Assembly: GCA_943371425.1 (NCBI GenBank)
Contig: CALRUR010000007.1
Span: forward strand, 62,001 to 126,000
Source: CAJBVG01 sp943371425
Lineage (GTDB): Bacteria; Bacteroidota; Bacteroidia; Sphingobacteriales; Sphingobacteriaceae
DNA length: 64,000 nucleotides
Reading direction: 5' to 3'
Notes under the pieces: generated by a model
Told to the model about the DNA's origin: nothing
Database searches by the model: none
What the model saw: the letters and a program-made list of their open reading frames with translations, nothing else
Part shown: positions 60,474 through 64,000 of the stretch, in pieces
Numbering within the stretch: position 1 is the first letter of the stretch
Layout of the letters: the number at the start of each line of letters is the position of its first letter
Made by a program: the position numbers and the translations under genes

Positions 60474-62429
60474 CGTTTCTAACAAGGTTTTTAACTCTTC
60501 CATTTCTTCTTCCGACTCCGGAATAATTTGTAGCGAATCTACTACAACATAATTTCTGGCAATGCCTCGCAATACAACCGAATTGAAAATACCATTTGTA
60601 TCTGTTGCAGGAACCTTGCCTCGTTTCACCATCAAACCTCCAATAAAACGGAAGTAATTATGCATGTAGGGTTTTAAGGTACCATCTGCTAAAAATGAAT
60701 ATTTAAATTTCTTAGGCTTAGGTACTATGCTTGCTAAAAAAATACTTTCGCCTAAATTTAATTGCGATGGTTTTTTATTGAAATAAAAATGTGCCGCCTC
60801 TGTAATGCCGTAAACATTAGGTGCCCACTCAATAATATTTAGATATACTTCGTACATTCTTTGTTTAGAAGTAAGTCTGTTATTCTCTATCAACCACACA
60901 ATAATCATTTCTTCTAATTTACGCGCAACGGTTTTGTTCCTGCTCAAGAAAACATTTTTTACCAATTGCATAGAGATGGTGCTGCCTCCGCGCTTAAATC
61001 TTTTTGCTACAAAGTTGGTAGCAATAGATTGGCGAAAAGCTTCTTCATAAAAACCTCTATGACTAAAAAACAAGGGGTCTTCTGTTGTAAGCAATGCGTT
61101 TTTTATATTGTCGGAAATTTGATCATAAGGTGTGTAGTTAGGATTAGAAGGTCCTACATAAATTGGTCGCGCTGCATAACCAACTTCATACGGTATGTGC
61201 ACAAAATCTGAATTCATTTTTTGCAAATTCGTTTCTCCAAATTTTACAATGGAGAAATTATTTTTGCTTAAGCCCGAATTAAATTTACACTTCCATGGTT
61301 CTTCTTCATCTAAATAAAAATTTAAATGATAACCCAATTTGCCTTGTACTTGCAAGCCTTCTAAAGTGGCGAATAATCCTTGCGGAAAAGAATTGAAAAA
61401 ATCTTGTGCAGGCATTTCTTCAATATCAAATTTCAACTCGTAAATTTTTGAAGGGGCAATGGTGTATTTTATAAATGGTCGCGCTTTTATTAATCCTAAA
61501 TAAGCCAGCGATGAACTATCAATAGAAATAGATTTCTCGCCAATAAACATATTACAATCTATAGATGCAGAATTTACGAGCACATCTTTTTGTGCAATTC
61601 TCGGATGGTTTACAGTTAAATTCTTCAATGCCCAGTTTCCAAAAATACGTAACTCGCCAGATGCATATTCTATATTATCCATGCGAGTAGATACCGTATC
61701 AAAACTTAATTTCAATCCGAATTTTTGTTCTAAATAAGGTAACTCTACCTTTTTATTATCCGCAAAAAAACGAACGTTTAATTTTTTATCTGATGGATAC
61801 AACTGGCCTTCCATATGCCATACAGATTCGTTGTTGTTTAATACTAAGGTTGAATTTAATTGATGATCATTTATCGCAATAGAACTAGCGTTAATAGAAA
61901 AGGCATGCTCATCATCCACTACATTTAAACGATAGTTGGTAATAGACATGTTGTTTGGAACTTTGTATAAAAGTTCGTTAATTAAATTATCGGCAAGGTT
62001 TGCTAAATCAACCCCCGATTGATCTTTTTTTACAGTGTCTTTGGGTGCTTTATTTTTCAATAAGAAATCGAAATTTCTTTTTCCGTTTTTATTGATAATG
62101 TTTAGCACAGCGTTAGATGAAATTAATTCATCAATTTTTACATGCCCAATAAATAATGGTAAAATAGCAACACTTACCCTAAACTGGTTTATGCGAATAA
62201 GCGTATCGGCGCTATCGGGCACTACACTTATGTTTTGAAATTCTACAGTGCTTAACCCAACAAATCCAGCCTTTTCAATTTTTATGTTTAATTGATGTTT
62301 GCGTTTTTCTGAACTTATTACTTTGTCGATTACTTTTTCCAAAATACTTTGGCGAAATGCAATCATCAATATAAAAGACAAGAGAAGGAGCCCTAAAAAC
62401 ACATAAACTGCAATTCGTAATTTTTTCAT
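60468..62429 (-). CDS. AsmA-like / GT51 transglycosylase fusion protein
   Basis: I start at the ATG at 62429 (MKKLRIAVYVFLGLLLLSFILM), a membrane anchor. Residues ~30-390 are a long periplasmic beta-rich region resembling AsmA or DUF748 repeats (VEFQNISVVPDSADTLI, LPLFIGHVKIDELISSNAVLNI). The C-terminal ~230 residues are a GT51 peptidoglycan transglycosylase: TTEDPLFFSHRGFY (catalytic Glu450), KRGGSTISMQLVKNVFL, and a second conserved glutamate in the VYLNIIEWAPNVYG segment. No transpeptidase domain. It would polymerise lipid II glycan strands; an MtgA-like catalytic half on an AsmA-like body is unusual. Confidence 0.85.
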   Translation of the reverse strand: MKKLRIAVYVFLGLLLLSFILMIAFRQSILEKVIDKVISSEKRKHQLNIKIEKAGFVGLSTVEFQNISVVPDSADTLIRINQFRVSVAILPLFIGHVKIDELISSNAVLNIINKNGKRNFDFLLKNKAPKDTVKKDQSGVDLANLADNLINELLYKVPNNMSITNYRLNVVDDEHAFSINASSIAINDHQLNSTLVLNNNESVWHMEGQLYPSDKKLNVRFFADNKKVELPYLEQKFGLKLSFDTVSTRMDNIEYASGELRIFGNWALKNLTVNHPRIAQKDVLVNSASIDCNMFIGEKSISIDSSSLAYLGLIKARPFIKYTIAPSKIYELKFDIEEMPAQDFFNSFPQGLFATLEGLQVQGKLGYHLNFYLDEEEPWKCKFNSGLSKNNFSIVKFGETNLQKMNSDFVHIPYEVGYAARPIYVGPSNPNYTPYDQISDNIKNALLTTEDPLFFSHRGFYEEAFRQSIATNFVAKRFKRGGSTISMQLVKNVFLSRNKTVARKLEEMIIVWLIENNRLTSKQRMYEVYLNIIEWAPNVYGITEAAHFYFNKKPSQLNLGESIFLASIVPKPKKFKYSFLADGTLKPYMHNYFRFIGGLMVKRGKVPATDTNGIFNSVVLRGIARNYVVVDSLQIIPESEEEMEELKTLLETE

Positions 62430-62519
62430 AAGTAACAAACCAATTAGTGAAATTACTCGTTATTGATTAAAATGACGAATTAAATACATTTTTGGCACGA
62501 ACTTAGCTATAATTAGAAC

Positions 62520-62918
62520 ATGAAGTATTTGAAAATTAGCCTTTTATTAATTACTACAATAGCTGTATTTATTAGTGCTTGCGAGGACGATCCTATTGAA
62601 CCACAAGACAAAGAGCTGCCTGTTATCACCAAAATATATCCAAGTATTACGCATCAGGCGTATGATTTTGGCGACACTGCCTTTTTCAAATTAAAATTTA
62701 AAGACAACCACCAATTAGCAAGCGTATCCTTACGATTGTATTTAAAAACAGACGAGGAAATATTATTTATAGCTAAGAACCCAGCTGCCGATTCGGCAAG
62801 CATAGACACCTTTGTTATAATGAATGATTTACGTTTTAGCGACCTTGATTTTACCATAAAAGCGGTAGATGTAGCGGGCAATGTAGCGCTACAAAGTAGC
62901 CATATCCATTTACGTTAA
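62520..62918 (+). CDS. Small lipoprotein, DUF4625-like
   Basis: The 132-residue protein has a lipobox (VFISACEDDP). The mature part is a single beta-sandwich with DKELPVITKIYPS, FKLKFKDNHQLASVSLRLYL and FTIKAVDVAGNVA, the pattern of DUF4625-like bacterial Ig domains. The function is unknown. It is divergent from the transglycosylase gene and 69 bp before mrp. Confidence 0.72.
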   Translation: MKYLKISLLLITTIAVFISACEDDPIEPQDKELPVITKIYPSITHQAYDFGDTAFFKLKFKDNHQLASVSLRLYLKTDEEILFIAKNPAADSASIDTFVIMNDLRFSDLDFTIKAVDVAGNVALQSSHIHLR

Positions 62919-62963
62919 GCCACAATTTTTGAAACAATTGCCTTAGGCTTTGGGTTCTTTTGG

Positions 62964-62971
62964 TACATTTG
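62964..62971 (+). promoter_or_regulatory. -7 promoter box of mrp/apbC
   Basis: TACATTTG, a perfect TAnnTTTG, 16 bp before the ATG at 62988. TTG at 62938-62940 is a possible -33 element (23-bp spacer). Confidence 0.5.
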
Positions 62972-62987
62972 CAATACAAATTTTGTT

Positions 62988-64000
62988 ATGTACACTAAAG
63001 AAGAAGTATTAAAGGCATTGAGCCACGTTGAAGAACCAGATTTGGGTAAAGATTTGGTAACGTTGAATATGATTGAAGATGTAAAAATTAACGATCAAGA
63101 AATATCATTTACCGTAATATTAACCACTCCGGCTTGCCCATTAAAGGAACTCATACACAATGCATGTGTAAATGCTATACACCATTTCGTTAGCAAAGAG
63201 GCTGTGGTAAAAATAAACATGACCTCTAGAGTTACGCAAAAAGAGGGTTCTAAAAATTTCCCAAATATTAAGAACATTATATTAGTTGCCTCTGGTAAAG
63301 GTGGCGTCGGTAAATCTACGGTTGCTGTAAACTTAGCCATTGGCTTAAGTAAACAAGGGGCTAAAGTAGGTTTAATAGATGCCGATATTTATGGCCCATC
63401 TATACCGATGATGTTCCATTTAGAGGGCGCTAGGCCGGCTGCAGAAAAAGAAGGAGATAAAGTTAGTTTAATGCCGATTGAAAAATATGGGGTTAAATTA
63501 TTATCGATTGGCTTTTTTACAGATCCTAACCAAGCAATTCCTTGGAGAGGACCAATGGTTACAACCGCTTTACGTCAATTATTTCAAGATGCAAATTGGG
63601 GTGAGTTAGATTATTTAATTGTAGATACGCCTCCGGGTACTGGTGATGTACACATTACCTTAGCTCAAAATTTCCCAATTACTGGTGCTGTAATTGTTAC
63701 TACTCCACAAAATGTTGCTTTGGCAGATACGCGCAAAGGTATTTCGATGTTTAAAATGCAAGGCATTAATGTGCCTATTTTAGGGATTGTAGAGAACATG
63801 GCCTATTTCATTCCAGAAGAATTGCCAGATAATAAGTACTATTTGTTTGGTAAAGAAGGGGGCAGAAAATTGGCTCAGCAAATAGACGTAGCCTTTTTAG
63901 GGGAAATTCCATTAGTGCAAGCAGTTGGCCAAGCAGGAGAAATTGGCGAGCCTATTATTTTGAATGATGAACACCCGACTGCAAAAGCATTTGAGTCTAT
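62988..64000 (+). CDS. Mrp/ApbC iron-sulfur carrier P-loop ATPase, partial
   Basis: The gene runs off the right edge after 337 codons. Residues 1-80 are an MIP18-like domain (KEEVLKALSHVEEPDLGKDLV, LTTPACPLKELI). The P-loop ATPase domain starts near 95 with ASGKGGVGKSTVAVNLA, then LIDADIYGPSIP and LIVDTPPGTGDVH. Mrp proteins carry Fe-S clusters to apo-proteins. The usual CxxC cluster-binding pair after VENM is absent here (VENMAYFIPEELPDNKYYLFG), so if it binds a cluster, it uses other residues or a partner. The missing C terminus is short. Confidence 0.92.
   Translation, partial: MYTKEEVLKALSHVEEPDLGKDLVTLNMIEDVKINDQEISFTVILTTPACPLKELIHNACVNAIHHFVSKEAVVKINMTSRVTQKEGSKNFPNIKNIILVASGKGGVGKSTVAVNLAIGLSKQGAKVGLIDADIYGPSIPMMFHLEGARPAAEKEGDKVSLMPIEKYGVKLLSIGFFTDPNQAIPWRGPMVTTALRQLFQDANWGELDYLIVDTPPGTGDVHITLAQNFPITGAVIVTTPQNVALADTRKGISMFKMQGINVPILGIVENMAYFIPEELPDNKYYLFGKEGGRKLAQQIDVAFLGEIPLVQAVGQAGEIGEPIILNDEHPTAKAFES

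Noticed and set aside
1..64000. Prophage, insertion sequence or toxin-antitoxin system
   Set aside because: I find no transposase, integrase, structural phage gene or typical toxin-antitoxin pair. The two XRE proteins each stand alone.

Overview
The window is AT-rich bacterial DNA from a member of the Bacteroidota, most likely a Chitinophagia- or Sphingobacteriia-like environmental organism. The evidence is a type IX secretion (T9SS) gene set (PorP/SprF-like, PorU, PorV), several secreted proteins with C-terminal T9SS sorting domains, many lipoproteins with a Bacteroidota-style lipobox, promoters fitting the Bacteroidota -33 TTTG / -7 TAnnTTTG consensus, DUF4403, DUF4382 and 7TMR-DISM proteins, and a YfiT-type bacillithiol transferase. 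I see no phage, transposase or CRISPR array. The window looks chromosomal and mostly housekeeping.

Layout. 1-6.5 kb: a PorP/SprF-like gene (cut by the left edge) faces away from porU-porV-ispF. 6.5-10.1 kb: an rRNA/tRNA methyltransferase with a tiny Cys-rich membrane protein, then a LiaF-like / LytS-type kinase / LytTR regulator operon. 10.1-16.4 kb: polA-yfiT-sua5 on the minus strand, then a CMD protein and tag, then an alkyltransferase-like gene with trmB. 16.4-23 kb: an antiporter, GDP-fucose synthase and a small barrel protein, then the minus-strand operon gltX - lipoprotein - B12-binding protein - exported protein - enoyl-CoA hydratase. 23-34.3 kb: a histidine kinase, a T9SS-exported M1 peptidase, two large tandem T9SS paralogs with almost identical 3' ends, DUF4403 and DinB. 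34.3-41.6 kb: a nucleoside transporter, then a signalling cluster (E1/ThiF-like enzyme, GNAT/autoinducer-synthase-like protein, 7TMR-DISM kinase, REC-kinase, with a divergent single REC protein). 41.6-50.2 kb: small regulators, membrane proteins and lipoproteins, tRNA-Asp, prfA, lpxH and a LUD protein. 50.2-64 kb: ftsH-rsfS, birA, a DsbD-like protein, a lipid kinase, gmhA, lipoproteins, a ComM/YifB ATPase, an AsmA-GT51 fusion and the start of mrp/apbC.

How the genes fit together. PorU, PorV and the PorP-like protein are parts of the T9SS, which would export the M1 peptidase, the two 850-residue PKD proteins and the 44 kb protein. lpxH, gmhA, the lipid kinase and GDP-fucose synthase serve lipid A, LPS or surface glycans. 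tag, the ATL gene and polA deal with DNA alkylation and repair.

The most unusual points are two. The first is the E1-like / acyltransferase-like / two-component cluster at 35.6-41.2 kb. The second is a set of non-coding arrays with 7- or 8-bp periodicity that begin at stop codons in four separate intergenic regions (18.55, 42.2, 55.7 and 60.4 kb). Others are a shared operator-like motif upstream of two small exported-protein genes, a T9SS sorting-domain gene remnant, and tRNA-like debris behind tRNA-Asp.
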